Notes: generated by a model not told the origin, from the sequence alone. 64,000 bases of DNA from Aurelia coerulea (GCA_039566865.1 CM076948.1:11791001-11855000), one strand, 5' to 3'. Positions 23,488 through 35,240 are shown, counted from the stretch's first letter. Program-made: numbers and translations.

Positions 23488-23697
23488 CCAGGTGTCCCAA
23501 AATGATGTATTATTGTTTGATTGCTTGTATGTCCATAACCAGTGAACGGATTTTCAAAACTTTGTTTTATTTGATTGCCTAAAGGCTAAATTGGATGTTA
23601 AGATGTTGGTCGTGGTTTTACCAGTTTTTGAAAATCGGTTCATCGGTTATGGACATATAAGCAATCAAACGATAATACGTCATTTTGGGACACCCGG
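23488..23697. mobile_element. 210-bp foldback MITE with TA flanks
   Basis: The ends are CCAGGTGTCCCAAAATGA and its near-complement, TCATTTTGGGACACCCGG being the right side. TA occurs at 23486-23487 and 23698-23699. The arms of about 75 bp pair almost completely, leaving a small loop. End sequence links it to the CCGGGTGTC group, but the interior differs from family A. Confidence 0.9.
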
Positions 23698-23699
23698 TA

Positions 23700-25882
23700 T
23701 ATTACAAAATCTTTCCATGGTAGGATGATTGCGAGTAGGAGGCATCAGGGCTTCCTCGTAAAAAAAATCCAGAATAACAATAGACGGTGGATGGTCCTTT
23801 TTATAGGGATAAGAATGAAATTTTATATCCCAGTTAATTCGCGGAAGATGCTGCGAGCGTTTGCTTATAAAAGGTGTCCCACAACCTTGATTACGATTCA
23901 TTTTGTAACGACATGGGTAACTACACGTATCACTCAATTATCAGCAGATCGTTTTATTCACTTTTCTAATAATTTAGCACGCTGCATGCATTGCGCCTTG
24001 TTGTTTTTGCAAACGAAAACTTTTCAGCAATCAGTCTTTGTGCTCGGTGATTCGTAAATTTGTTCGTTGTTACATGCGTAAAAACACGTATCACTCAATT
24101 CCCAGAAGATTGTTTATTCACTTTTTAAATTATTTGGAACACTGCTTGCCTCGCATTTGGCTGGTTTTCAAAAGAATACCTTTACCAGAAGCGTAGAAAT
24201 AGGTTGACCAACAAAGCAGTCAATCTTTCGCAGTATGCGTTTTGTAGACAATAGATTTGAAAATCTTTCGATTTGGTTTTCGCATTCAGTTTAAAAGCCA
24301 AAATTGTGTCAAGTTGCCTTCGCATTTCAGAAAAGGCAAAGCAGAAAGGCGTGGTAAAGATCTGGCATTTCGTAAGGTTTTGCGATTTCTTTCACCCGCC
24401 CACCCACAACCTAACCTAAAATCGTACCATGCTCCTTCATTTTCATGACAGGGATGTCTGTCTCTGCCATGGACATTGAGTGCACTGGTTTGTGGAGAAG
24501 AAATCTAAACATTTTTCTCTAACCCCCAACTATTTCGGTTGCTGCGGGAGTGCACATTTGACCAGTGCATTTAAAACCCCAAACTTTGGCCCCGGTGATG
24601 AGAGAACACTGCCATTGGTATCTGGCAACTGGCAAATTTTATATTTGCGATTGTTCATATCTGAGGGGCCAAATTATTTTTATCTGAAGCAAGAATTAAA
24701 CAGGATTATCTTACTGCTAGGATGATTCTCTCTCCCATATAACCACGCCCTATAGATATGAGCTATACTAGTTTTTCTCTGATAAATAAGATATACATAG
24801 TTGGGTTACCTTTAAATTTGAATTGTGTCTTAACTTTTGCAGCTCCTTTAAACTTGATATGCTGTTGTAATATCTTTCCAATTAACGTTAAGAGGGAAAA
24901 AAGCTGGGACCCAAAGCTATAGATGTAATGAATATGTATGGATCTTAGTTCTACGATTGGTAATCACTCAGCCAAGCAGCCAAAAACAGCCAAAAACTGA
25001 ATTTCGTTGCAAACATTATTGCTTTTACGTTTGCAAGAAAATTATGCTCTTAAAATCATTATCTTTTCCAGTGAAAGGTTTACATCTTCAGGGATAAATA
25101 CACTCGCGCAACAACATTTTGTAAAAGTATCGATCCTGACAATTTCTATTAATCATTGATGTTAGAATCTGGCATAAAAGAATGCAGAGAAAAATAACAT
25201 ATCGCTCATGGCATAGCAAAACAAGAAGCGTGGAGCTCAACTAGGCCCTACCTCAAAAGGTAAGCTCTTAGTTATTGCTTAAGAGTTTGGTCAAATTATT
25301 CTAACTCAAATCAAATAAGTTCTCTAGATTCGTAGTTACAACAAGTACTAAAGGATACAGATTTAATGATTCCAGTAGCTTCAGGTGATCCAAACCCTAG
25401 AAAAAAGAAATCTGCTTAGGCATGACAAACGGTGAAGGAATTAAAGGAAATGAAAATAAATTGAGAAGAGAGCAACTCAATGAACGAAGCAATGGACAAT
25501 TAGTCTATATTTTCAAAAACATATGCTATATCCATTATCCTGATCTTTTGCGAATTTTGCATGATTATAGAATTAATATGATCTTGCATTCTGAAGGGAT
25601 CCTCGGGAAAGTTCTTGAGATTTGAGGAGACTTGTTGTCACCGAACCTCAAGGAAAAATAACTCTACTGACATAGACAGTATGCGATATGACCATAGTAT
25701 TTAAAATACTTAAATACGAAAGATTTGAAGAGGGTAGCTTCTAATAATTTATCTACAAAGAGAACAAATATTTACAACAGGGCCTTAAAACTTCAAACAA
25801 CCAGCCAATATTAGAAGATATACTTAAATCATAAAACTGGTAACATTGCTGTTTAATTAATGGAATATTTACTGTCAAGCAG
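23700..25882. other. No gene recognised; one imperfect local duplication
   Basis: The phrase CACGTATCACTCAATT and about 70 bp around it occur at 23925 and again at 24080, an imperfect duplication with a spacing of about 155 bp. Open frames at 23725-24057, 24257-24448, 24480-24725 and 25422-25625 show no known motif. No gene is called. Confidence 0.35.
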
Positions 25883-26843
25883 CATAGGAATCATTCGTCG
25901 TACATAGCCGATTGCTCATGGCCCATGGTCAAAACCGCTAAAGCCTCATTTTCACGGACCAATCAGACGGCTGAAAAGCGAAGGAGACAAAAGAAACCTG
26001 TGAAGATTTTTCTAAATTTTACCGACCTTCATAAAAGGCACCCAGGACGAAAAACTGCTTGAGAATTCCCGAACTTTTTAAAGCAATCTACTCTCCAGAT
26101 GTTTGGGAGTACAATTTTGGATGCCGATTAAAATATCTCCAGGATTGGCGGAGTTATGGCCACAAACATACCGATAAGACACTGAACCTTGAACAATAGA
26201 ACTTCTGGCCGGGAGACAATAGTAATAATAATAATGATTGTATGTTGCAAGAACGACCCGAAAACGCCACAATCTGCGTTTTCAATTGTTCTTGCTATTG
26301 TCTTTCGCTAAATTTTCTTTTATTTACGATTCAATGTGAATTGAAAAAGTCTACAAAGGCTTATTCGCGCATTTCAAGTCATGTGGCAATACTCTAGGGA
26401 AGTTCCTGTATTGTACTACTTTTTTGCATTCATGGCACAAGTTTGCTCCTTGCAAAATAACTTATAAAATTCAAAAGACGTTTTATCAAGAGGCTTAATC
26501 ACCTGACTTGAAGTGGCGTAAACTTGCCTCGACAAGCCTTCGCCGATTTTGTCTATTGGAGAGGCCATAACTCCGCCAACCCTGGAGATATTTCAACCGG
26601 CATCCAAATTTGTACTCCCAAACATCTGGAGAGTAGATTGCTTTAAAAAAAATTCGCGAAATCTCAAGCAGTTTTTTGTCCTGGTTGCGTTTTATGAAGG
26701 TAGGTAAAATTTAGAAACATCTTCAAGGGTTTCTTTCGTCTCCTTCGCTTTTTAGCCGTCTGATTGGTCCGTGAAAATGAGGCTTTGGCGGTTTCGGCCA
26801 TGGGCCACGAGCATTCGGCTATGTACGACGAATGATTCCTATG
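25883..26843. repeat. Inverted repeat with about 280-bp arms
   Basis: The left arm 25883-26163 and right arm 26562-26843 are inverted copies (for example CATCTGGAGAGTAGATTGCT at the right matches its complement at the left). They are separated by about 400 bp. The flanks carry TGTCAAGC on both sides in direct orientation (25873 and 26847), a possible target duplication. No coding frame. It is probably a non-autonomous foldback element. Confidence 0.75.
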
Positions 26844-27464
26844 TTCTGTCAAGCAAAGTAACAAACTAACAAAGTAGCAAACTAACAAAGGGGGTGTTCT
26901 CTCCTCGATTAGCTTTCCTATTTTCATTGGAAAGGTCCATTCAAATTACAGATGAGCTTAAGTCCCTAAGGAACAAAACAATAGAAGCATGACATGGTTT
27001 CCCCAGGGACTTGTCCAACATATATAAGACAAAGGTCAGCCTCGTGTCGCCCCTTTTCAAGTAAACAGTCCAGAAAGTATATCGCGAATCGGTGCACAAA
27101 CGTCCAGCTCGCTGCCACTGACAAGGATGGCGCCCCGAAGTTTAAGACAACGTGGCAGTGAAACCAGATGCAATGAAGCTGTTCTGAAAGATTTTGTTTG
27201 TCAGTTTGTCTGCAGATGACCATGAAACTGTGAGATTTATTTCAGTTTGCTTTATCTTTCCCATGTCGTATTCTCTTGGCTCAAGAAATTAGGCCTATTT
27301 GCGTTGCTTGCTGCTTTTTAAACTGTTACTTGCTTGCTCTTGAATGTAATTTAATTGTTCTCGCTTTTAGTGCGTAGATAATGCTCAAATTTTGGCACAG
27401 GCCTAGGCCTAAACTCACAAAACCGTTCCTATCATTTGCCCGCATGCTGTGTAAGGAGGTATTT
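26844..27464. other. No gene recognised
   Basis: A minus-strand open frame at 26966-27223 has no recognisable motif. The short phrase AACTAACAAAG repeats at about 26864-26890. Confidence 0.3.
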
Positions 27465-27850
27465 AGCATGGGGGGAGGTGGGGTTCTCCCATAGTAAAGG
27501 TACCTGGGATGTGCCGCGACGAAGGGTATATTTTTTCGGACTTTTAGTTCAGGCGAAGGGTATACTTTTTTTGCAATGTTGGCCTAGCAGCGGTCTAGCC
27601 AAGGGCATCATTTTTGACAATGTTGGTCTAAGCGAACGGTCATGATATCATATTTGGTACAAATTTGACGATATTGGTCAAGAGAAAGCTCAAGGTTGGT
27701 CCAGCGAGGGGTGCAGTTTGTGTAAATTTGGTGCAGGGAGTGGTCGGATTCGTCTGGCCGAGGGTACCTTTTTTCGTAAATTAATCTAGCCAACGGTGCC
27801 GTTTTGGGTGTGCTTGCGGCGGGCCCTTGCCCGGGCTTTGGCCGGGGGTC
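27465..27850. repeat. Degenerate minisatellite bounded by G-rich ends
   Basis: GGGGGGAGGTGGGGTTCTCC at about 27469 opens a stretch of loosely repeated 50-65-bp phrases such as GTTGGTCTA, GCCAAGGG and AGCGAAGGG, closing in GGCCGGGGGTCCCCTC (about 27840-27856). The layout, with G-rich left and C-rich right ends around internal repeats, resembles an old non-autonomous element. Confidence 0.5.
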
Positions 27851-27879
27851 CCCTCATGGTATTTTAGTTTGAAAGTTTG

Positions 27880-29545
27880 ATCTGTTCAAGCTAGTTTGCT
27901 GCAGGCCAATATTTTGCTGCAGTCCTTAGTATTTTGCAGGCTAGGTATTTTACATTTTACCCCAAGACTGCTTGTTCGAGCTAGTTTCTTGCAGGTTTTG
28001 AATTTTTACATTTTAACCTTAACAGCCCATTCGAGCTGAATTGCTGTGGGTTTTTTAACTTTTACATTTGACCTAAAACAGCCCGTTCGAGCTGAATTGC
28101 GGCGGGTTTTTGAATTTTTTACATTTTATCTAAAACATCCCGTTCGAGCTGAATTGCTGCGGGTTTTGAATTTTTACATTTTATCTAAAACATCCCGTTC
28201 GAGCTGAATTGCTGCGGGTTTTGAATGTTTACATTTTATCTAAAACATCCCGTTCGAAATGAATTGCTGCGGGTTTTGAACTTTTTACATTTAACTAAAA
28301 CATCCCGTTCGAGCTGAATTTCTGTGGGGTTTTGAACTTTTACATTTTAACTAAAACAGCCCGTATGATCTGAATTGCTGCGGGATTTTGAAGTTTTACA
28401 TTTTACCTGAAATTGCTGCAGGTTTTGAATTTTCACATCTCACATAGAATGGCCTGTTTGAGCTGAATTGCTGCAGGTTTTGAATTTGTACATTTTACAT
28501 ACCGGTTGTCTCGGAAAACGTACCCCCTTTTGACTGGAAAGAGGAACCAAGCAATAAGATATCATTGCTCCCCGACTTCACAGCTAAATTTATCAATGTT
28601 CAACTTAGATGCACGTACCTTGCATTTAGAAATCCTCCACCAAACACCGGAGTTACAGGTTCGCAAAGTCAACATTTACAGTGCATTCAAAACCAGAGGT
28701 TTTGAAAAAGGGCCTAGTCATGATTTGTATCGTGAACATTTTCCAAAGTACCTGTAGACTTTAAGTTTCCGTGTTTTGCTTTTGAAGAGAGTAAAAGATG
28801 CATGGACTTGGCGCTGATTAAACAAATATAGTAAAAATGTGGTAAGAATGATAAAGTCGTGCCACGTCTCCAAAATAAGCGTGCATGTGCTCGTTTTCCT
28901 CTTCTTTGATACAAAACACTTGGGATCGAATGCAATGCAAGGACCATTTCCTCAAAAGAAAAGTTACTTCAAGAACAATTGAAGTAATTCAAGGTATATA
29001 TACTTTCAAAAATAGAAAATAAAGGTCAAAGTCGAAAATTCGTTTGCAAAATGCCTGTTTGTTGTCAAATTATGGCTAGGCCATTTCTCAAAACCTCTGG
29101 TTTCAGGTGCACTCCAAATTTTGACCTTGTGAATTCATATCTCTGGTGTTTGGTGGTCGATTTCCAAATGCAAGGTATGTGCATTTAAGTTGAAGACCAA
29201 CAAATGTAGCCATGAATTCAAAAAGTACCGAAATATTATCGTTTTGCTGCCTTGTTGAGTCAAAAGGGGGTACTTTTTTTAGACACCCGGTAGAATGGCC
29301 TGTTCGAGCTGAATTGCTGCAGGTTTTCAATTTTTACATTTTACCTAGAGTGGCCTGTTCGAGCTGAATTGCTGCAGGTTTTAAATTTTTTACATTTTAC
29401 ATAGAATAACCTGTTCGAGCTGAATTGCTGCAGGTTTTGAATCTTTGCATTTTACCTAGAATGGCCTGTCCGAGCTGAATTGCTGCATGTGTTGAATTTT
29501 TACATTTTACCTAAAACAGCTTGTTAAACTGCATTTTACCCCTGG
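27880..29545 (+). repeat. 55-bp satellite array interrupted by MITE copy 3
   Basis: About 15 units of roughly 52-58 bp have the core CGAGCTGAATTGCTGCGGG and a TTTACATTTTA spacer. Early units (27887, 27972) are more divergent. The array stops at 28501 and resumes at 29291 on the other side of the inserted MITE. Confidence 0.9.
28502..29290 (+). mobile_element. Foldback MITE family A, copy 3, inside the satellite
   Basis: It is 789 bp with TA at 28500-28501 and 29291-29292. Removing the element and one TA restores an uninterrupted satellite junction (TTTTACATAGAATGGCC), so TA duplication is shown directly. Sequence and orientation match copy 1. No coding sequence. Confidence 0.95.
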
Positions 29546-30620
29546 GATTTTAATTTGGTTGCTATGCTTATCCTTTCCTGTGCTAATTATGACCTTAGTT
29601 AAAAAAATTAGACCTAACAAACAATTATCTTCTGAGACTCTTCTCATACATTGGATAGCCTGTGCTCTTTTTCTGTCTATCTTGAAGAATTCCTTTCTCA
29701 GTTGCTAGCACGCTCAAAAGATCTTTTTCATCCTTCCTATCCGGGGGTCTAGCTAAAGACCTTTACACTCGGTGTCATGCTGGGTTCCGGGTAGTCTTCT
29801 TGTTGCTCTCCAGCACCTTTCTGTTTTTATAATGACTTGTTTACCTTTTCTCTTTTCATGTCTAGGTAGCTCTTATTTGATAATTTATTGGTAAGAACAA
29901 TTGCAGGACCTGTAGTATGATTGTATCAGTAGAAATTGAACTATGACCAATGCTATACAGTATAGCTTTTATTAAATCTATATAGGATCGTTTTGAAGGA
30001 GAGCTTCCTTTTGCTGGACTACCCAGGAACCTAAACGCGGTCCGAGATGACTGAAGATCAGTAGCAGATAATCCATATTTAGCTTTCATACCAGAATGCT
30101 TAGCGGTAACAATGTTATTAGTGTTGATAATTTGGCACATTGATAACTGAAAATGAACCCACCATTGAAGATGACATGTGGATTTTAGATCAAATAGAAG
30201 TTGAAATGGACAGCCACGGCATATAAGATCCATAAGATCTTTATCTACTGCCTATGTAAACCTGTTTGTAAACGTTACAGTACTTGCAGTGAGCTATTTT
30301 CACCTTTCGTTTGACTGATACTCTTTGTCATTTGCAGTCTCTCTGTCTTGGAAGGAGCAGGCAATTATTATCTGGGCTTTTGCAGCATCACACATACAAC
30401 ATTTTTCCAGTTCTTACATTTTTTGTAATTTCCAGCTCTTTATACCGTGTACTGTTTAGCATTAGTAATTATTTTTGTTGTTGTTGTTATTATTATTTTT
30501 TCATTGAGATATTTTTGCAACTCTCCTCATTGTGGTGACGATACTCCAGTATCTTATTTATTATTATCTTGTCTGTTACAATTGTAAATTATATCTTATT
30601 TTAATGTGCACGTATTGTGA
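29546..30620. other. No gene recognised
   Basis: A minus-strand open frame 29862-30233 (123 codons) and a plus-strand hydrophobic frame 30311-30538 lack recognisable domains. No repeat identified. Confidence 0.3.
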
Positions 30621-30624
30621 TGTA

Positions 30625-30720
30625 AATATTTTATTTACTATAAATACGTGGCTGTCCTAGCTCAAGTTGAAAAAGATTGTATATCGAAACGTTTGGTCAA
30701 ATAACAGTTGTGTTTTTTAG
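30625..30720 (+). other. Penelope-like terminal module (degenerate)
   Basis: The series TATAAATACGTGGCTGTCC, then AAGATTGTATATCGAAACG, then AATAACAGTTGTGTTTTTTA matches the order seen near 37000-37080 and, on the minus strand, 38265-38345. Here the CTGATGA box is eroded. The module lies just before a Penelope-like coding region, so it may be a remnant of a left pseudo-LTR. Confidence 0.5.
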
Positions 30721-31427
30721 ACTCTATTTCTGTTATCATTGAAGATGGTTTAGTTTATTATAATTATTATTATTATCAGAAATTCAAAGGAATTTCTAAA
30801 CTATTGCACGGGAACTATCGGACCATGATTGATGAACATCCAAAGCTTAAAAATGTATTTCCAGAGCCTCCAATCGTTTCCTTCAGAAGAAATACTAATA
30901 TTCGAGCCACACTAATTCAATCTGAACAAAAGATCAGACGAAATGGTTACAGCGTCAGATGCACGCAGAAAGGCACAAAGAAGCGGGGCCGGCCCTGCAA
31001 ACTGTGCAGTCACATGGGTCAAGTGGACAAATTGCACAACATAAATTCAGGTAAATCATGCCTCATCGAAGGAGGGAATTGTTCCACAAAAAATGTTATT
31101 TATGCCGCCGAGTGCAGAAAACACAAACAGTTATACGTAGGCTACGCATCGACAACATTGAGTCAAAGATTCAACAAGCATAGAAGCGATGCAAAGCATG
31201 ATCCGGACGCCACAGAAAAGGGAAGACACTTTTTCGAAAGCCACGATTGTGATTTCGACAGAGACTTAACTGTACACATCTTGCAAAATGTAGAGGGTGA
31301 TCATAACACTCTGGAATTTTATGAAAATGTCTGGATGACTAGGCTCGACACGAGAGAACCTCGTGGTCTTAACAATACCATGAATGAATTCGGAAGGACA
31401 TATTACAAGCTTTTTCCTAAAACCTGA
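30708..31427 (+). pseudogene. Penelope-like element, GIY-YIG endonuclease end
   Basis: The last 215 or so codons of this 239-codon frame are the C-terminal part of a Penelope-like retroelement polyprotein. Residues 30-85 are the linker after the RT. C97-K-L-C100 is part of the zinc-binding segment. Residues 130-160 hold the GIY-YIG nuclease core (VIYAAEC then YVGYAS, with R154 and H158), and E203 fits the metal-binding glutamate. The nuclease nicks DNA to prime reverse transcription. The RT itself is absent, and the first 24 residues translate AT-rich seam sequence, so the copy is 5' truncated at an ATT-rich junction. The C-terminus is intact. Confidence 0.88.
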
Positions 31428-31555
31428 TCATAATTTGTATTTACTTTATCTGTTTCGCCACATTAATCGAACTTTACAGTTTAGCGAACTCTTAATTCGA
31501 TAGTTCATAGAACGCTACTTAACGTTTTAGTTATTTATAGAACGCTTAATTATGA

Positions 31556-31582
31556 CTGAAGAAGATCTACGAAAGATCGAAA
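31556..31582 (+). ncRNA. Hammerhead-like core in Penelope 3' region
   Basis: CTGAAGA, a potential stem AGATC...GATC around TACGAAA, then GAAAA. This has the order of hammerhead boxes, with CTGATGA altered to CTGAAGA. It lies about 130 bp after the Penelope stop and 30 bp before an ATT tract. Full three-helix folding is not established. Confidence 0.35.
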
Positions 31583-31612
31583 ATTTTCATGAAAATATCT
31601 TGTTTTCCTTGC

Positions 31613-31690
31613 GTATTATTATTATTATGATTATTATGATTATTATGATTATTATGATTATTATGATTATTATTATTATCATTATTATTA
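31613..31690 (+). repeat. (ATT/ATG)n microsatellite
   Basis: TATTATTATGATTATTATGA-type repeats directly follow the Penelope-like 3' end at about 31612. They end at TTATTAGAGACTGG. Confidence 0.95.
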
Positions 31691-31950
31691 GAGACTGGAG
31701 ACCTTGGAGACTGCAATGGGGGTCTTTTCGAGGGGCGGGTGATTCTGGGTCTCTTGGGGGTTGGGTCAGTGATTGGTCTGGTCCACTGGGGTGGATTTTA
31801 GCTAACGCTTTAAACTATAATAATGCTTCAAACTTGTTTACTCCAAAAAGATCAAACTTTAGCATCATTTTTATCCCCATTTGGGTCTTATTTCAATGGT
31901 AGTCACGCTTACTTAGGATGGATTTTAAAGTTTTTCGCTTTCAAGTTTAA
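31691..31950. other. No gene recognised; G-rich left part
   Basis: The first 110 bp are G-rich (GGGGGTCTTTTCGAGGGGC), and the rest is ordinary AT-rich sequence. Confidence 0.3.
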
Positions 31951-32030
31951 TCTAGGTTTCGATTTAAAAATCTTCTTCAGCTAAACTTTACAAAGGTAAA
32001 GTTTAGCTGAAGAAGATTTTTAAATCGAAA
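31951..32030. repeat. 36-bp perfect inverted repeat of Penelope 3' core
   Basis: GTTTCGATTTAAAAATCTTC and its continuation to 31987 are repeated as a perfect complement at 31994-32030 around a short AAAGG-type spacer. The right arm holds CTGAAGA (32007-32013), a short stem AGATTTTTAAATC and GAAAC, the hammerhead-like phrase seen in other Penelope 3' ends here. This looks like two element ends joined head to head. Confidence 0.85.
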
Positions 32031-32059
32031 CGTACGAAATTTTAACAGTGTTGTTTTTA

Positions 32060-32080
32060 TATTATTATTATTATTATTAC

Positions 32081-32124
<44 letters not shown>

Positions 32125-32235
32125 GAAACACCTCCAGAAACAACTGCAGAAGATACCACTGAAGAAAAATACCCAATAGAATTATCATTGAAGATGGTTT
32201 AGTTTATCATTATTATCATTATTATTATTATTATA
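32060..32235 (+). repeat. (ATT)n tracts enclosing a 60-bp unique block
   Basis: ATT repeats (32060-32125 and 32206-32235) surround 32126-32185, a block beginning GAAACACCTCCAGAAACAAC. The same block lies between ATT tracts at 38092-38150. In one frame it reads ETPPETTAEDTTEEKYPIEL without stops. Confidence 0.9.
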
Positions 32236-32245
32236 AACAGTTCCC

Positions 32246-33195
32246 TTGAAAATATTTACATCATTTCTTAGAAACAGAATCTACGAATTCCTGAAGGATA
32301 ACAATTATATAGAGTCAGAAATTCAGAAGGGTTTTTTCCCCAAAATGTCAGGGACCTTTGAACACACATATCACCTCGCGCACCTGATCAACCACGCCCG
32401 TAAAAAGCAAAGATTTTTGACAGTTACATTGCTCGATTTAAGAAATGCTTTCGGCGAAGTACATCACAGTTTGATAAAAACAGTATTAGAGTATCACCAT
32501 CTTCCTAATGAAACTAACACTTTGATTCAGCAACTTTATACTAACTTCTTTACCTGTATTACAACTGATTCCTACAGAACAGATTATATACATGTTGGTA
32601 AAGGGGTCCTACAAGGAGACTGTCTGAGTCCACTTTTATTCAACCTGATAATAAACACCTTCATCCAACATGTAAAAAGTGCGAGCTACCGACAACTGGG
32701 TTACCAGTTCAGCAAATATTTCCAGCCCCGTCACTGGTATCAGTTTGCAGACGATGCTGCAGTCATTTCCGGCCAGCAGAGTGAAAATCAAGTGCTGTTA
32801 AATGCTTTCACGAGTTGGTGTTCCTGGGCAGATATGCTGATAAGAGTCGATAAATGCAAGGCCTTTGGAATGGAAAAGGTTGGTTCCAATGCAAAACAAG
32901 TCCCCACAAAGTTGTACGTCAACAATGACTTGATCCCAGCCGTTGGACAAGGCGAAGATTTTGTTTATTTGGGTCGCTCTTTCAATTATGAAATGGACAA
33001 TAAGAGCCACAAAGACAAGTTAGTTGGACTAACTCGGGATATCATGCAGCAAATCAACAGTCTCCCCCTGCATCCAAAAAATTGCTCTTTACTCCAGATA
33101 CTTGCTGGCACCTGACAGTTGCTGATCTGTCAAAAACGTGGGTTATACAATCACTAGATAGCTTGTGTAACCAATATATCCGTGATTGGCTCCGT
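32246..33195 (+). pseudogene. R2/NeSL-like reverse transcriptase, 5' truncated
   Basis: The frame 32246-33115 (289 codons) is an RT of the REL-bearing non-LTR group. Residues 28-41 read KGFFPKMSGTFEH; 62-70 are LLDLRNAFG (first catalytic Asp region); 122-133 are LQGDCLSPLLFN; and 167-170 are FADD (catalytic pair). It begins TTG right after an ATT tract, so the N-terminus and fingers are lost. A frameshift near 33095 moves the continuation (WHLTVADLSKTWVIQSLDSL) to another frame up to about 33170. It copies element RNA at a nicked target in living relatives. The assignment to R2/NeSL rather than another REL clade is by recollection of motif style. Confidence 0.8.
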
Positions 33196-33200
33196 GATCC

Positions 33201-33752
33201 GTGATGGACATAATTAGCTTGCCAAAAAGTAAATCTGGGCTAAACTTCATACCTGTCTCAATAAAATTCACCCAATGTCAAGCAACAGTAAGAAACTGCC
33301 TAAAAAATTCAGTCAATGAGGATATTCGGCATATTCATGAAGCTTCTAGCTATGGTACTAACGCTCAATATGACCAGTACAAGACCACTCGAGGTGTTCT
33401 CAAAGACATGAGAGCAGCCACAACTGATCACATAATGACCAAACTTACGTCGCAGGGTTTCATCATTCGCGCAATTTGGGATGCAGTGATGCCAGCTTAC
33501 AAGGGACATTGGCTGTCAACATTTGACAAAATGCCAAGAAACATATTCAACTTTTGTATACGGTATTTAAACAATACACTAGCCACGAATAAAAATATGT
33601 TTACTTGGAAAAAATCAGCTAGTGCTCAATGCAGTGTATGTAGTGCTCCACAAACACTAGGTCACGTAATTGGTGGATGTGCCGCTCATTTGAATGAGGG
33701 AGATACACATGGAGACATGATTCTATTCTTAAGAACCTGGCTGATTATCTGA
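33201..33752 (+). pseudogene. R2/NeSL-like linker with zinc knuckle
   Basis: This 183-codon frame continues the same element after the RT. ISLPKSKSGLNFIPVSIKF opens the thumb/linker region. Near the C-terminus, C144-S-V-C147, H155 and C160 form the CCHC zinc knuckle that precedes the restriction-like endonuclease in R2-type proteins. A frameshift near 33700 puts the natural continuation (WRHDSILKNLADYLKV) in the frame used by the next entry. Together, 32246-34201 is one damaged open reading frame with at least three frame changes. Confidence 0.78.
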
Positions 33753-33754
33753 AA

Positions 33755-34201
33755 GTGATAGGAAATGTAACTGTTTACGCTGATTTAGATGGATACCCAT
33801 CACCTTCGGTAATAACTGGTGATGAATTGCGACCTGACATAGTGGTAATCAAAGGAAATTTGCTATACATACTGGAACTAACTGTTGGATTTGAAACTAA
33901 TATCTCCAAGAATGCTGAGAGGAAGGAACAAAAATATGCAGATCTGATTGAGAATTTACGAGGAAGTCGTGGACAAAATAAGTATAACAACGTTCACTTT
34001 ATAAATCTATCATTAGGAGCCTTAGGAATAATTGGAAAAGAAAGTCAAAATCTGAAGACTATGCTGCAAGAAATCGGTCTGTCAAAGAGTGCAGAGGATT
34101 ATATTGTTAAGAAACTAATAAATGTTTGTATAAGATGCACATACTTTTTGTTTTGTAAAAAGGACAGCGATTGGCCAGAGACTGAACTGCTTTCATGGTA
34201 A
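33755..34201 (+). pseudogene. R2/NeSL-like restriction-like endonuclease (REL)
   Basis: Residues 26-28 are RPD and 41-43 are ELT (with YILELTVGFETN around them), the PD-(D/E)XK-type active-site pattern of the C-terminal nuclease in R2-like LINEs. This domain makes the site-specific nick at insertion. The remaining C-terminal part (SLGALGIIGKESQNL and onward) is intact to a stop at 34201. About 240 bp of AT-rich sequence, probably the 3' untranslated region, follows to 34440. The proximity of three further REL fragments downstream on the other strand is unusual. Confidence 0.78.
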
Positions 34202-34514
34202 ATCTTTTTGTGCTATATAGTAAAATGCAAAAATAGGTTTGTATGAATTCATGTTGTTATTCTTTTATTTCGTTTTATTTTTAACTAGTATATTTTAGCC
34301 TTTGTACGTTCCAGTGCAGCTTGCCAGATTTGAGATTGCTGTAATGGTTTTTAACTCTTAGCTTGTATTTTAATGGATTTTTGATTAAAATGATACATGA
34401 TGTTTTAAAAAAATTACTCAATTGTACATGCTCGGGTTAGATGTTTTCCGGTTTATGCCTTGAAAGCAAGTTGCAACAAGCAACTAAAGGTTTCAAAGTC
34501 AATGTCCATCTTCT

Positions 34515-35240
34515 TCAGGTTTCAAGCACCTTCCTCAGTATTCTTCCTGTTCCTAACAATGCTGTTTTTTGCACCTGTCCTACTCTCAAATTAATCCCAA
34601 TTTTCTCTATCCATTTATCAAATTCTTTCGATACAGCTCCCAGTGCTCCAATAACTACAGGTATGACAATCACTTTCTTCATGCCCCACATAGTGGCTAC
34701 TTCTCTTTTCAAGTCTCCATACTTTTCCATCTTTTCTCGCTCTTTCGCTCTTACTCGGGAATCCCACGGCACTGCTACGTCAATGATCTTGCATTCCTTT
34801 ACATCTTCCTTTACCACCACAATGTCTGGTCTTCGTGCTTCAATCTCATGGTCGCACTGGATATTGAAATCCCACAATACCTTGATATTTCCCTTTCTTG
34901 AAACACCCTCTGGTTCATGTTCGTACCACTTATTTGCCCTTTCGATGTCAAGCTCTCCACACAACTCCCAGTGTATATTTCTTGCAATGTTATCATGCCT
35001 TCTCTTGTATTCTCGCTGGGCTAGCATTTTACATTCACTCACAATATGGTTGATCGTCTCTCCTTTTTCGCCACATAACCTGCACAGAGGTGACTCCAGG
35101 GTGTTATCAATATGATGTTTCACATAGTTTGTTCTCAATGCCTGGTCTTGTGCAGCACATATTAATGCTTCTGTACAAGCTTTCAAGTCACCATTTTTGA
35201 GCCATTCCCAGGTCTTATCTTTATCAATGTTTTCATCCAT
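34515..35240 (-). pseudogene. REL-type LINE C-terminus, fragment 1
   Basis: This 241-codon frame encodes the end of a different REL-bearing LINE from 32246. Zinc knuckle: C53, C56, H65, C70 (LCRLCGEKGETINHIVSEC). Nuclease: RRPD at 136-139 and IIDVAVPWD at 152-160, then VVIGALG and a conserved end LGTGRILRKVLE. The RT is missing. The 5' side reaches an ATT tract at 35277 via a short duplication of ATGGATGAAAACATTGA. I recall this family as common in cnidarian genomes and close to R4/Dong-like elements, but cannot check it. Confidence 0.8.

Noticed and set aside
27880..29545. Regular repeats resembling a CRISPR array
   Set aside because: The units abut as a head-to-tail satellite with related sequence throughout, with no unique spacers, in what looks like animal DNA.
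34441..35115. Long plus-strand frame of 224 codons
   Set aside because: It lies exactly opposite REL fragment 1, whose minus-strand product has clear zinc-knuckle and nuclease motifs; the plus frame is its shadow. The same applies to plus frames at 37387-37914 and 37712-38092.
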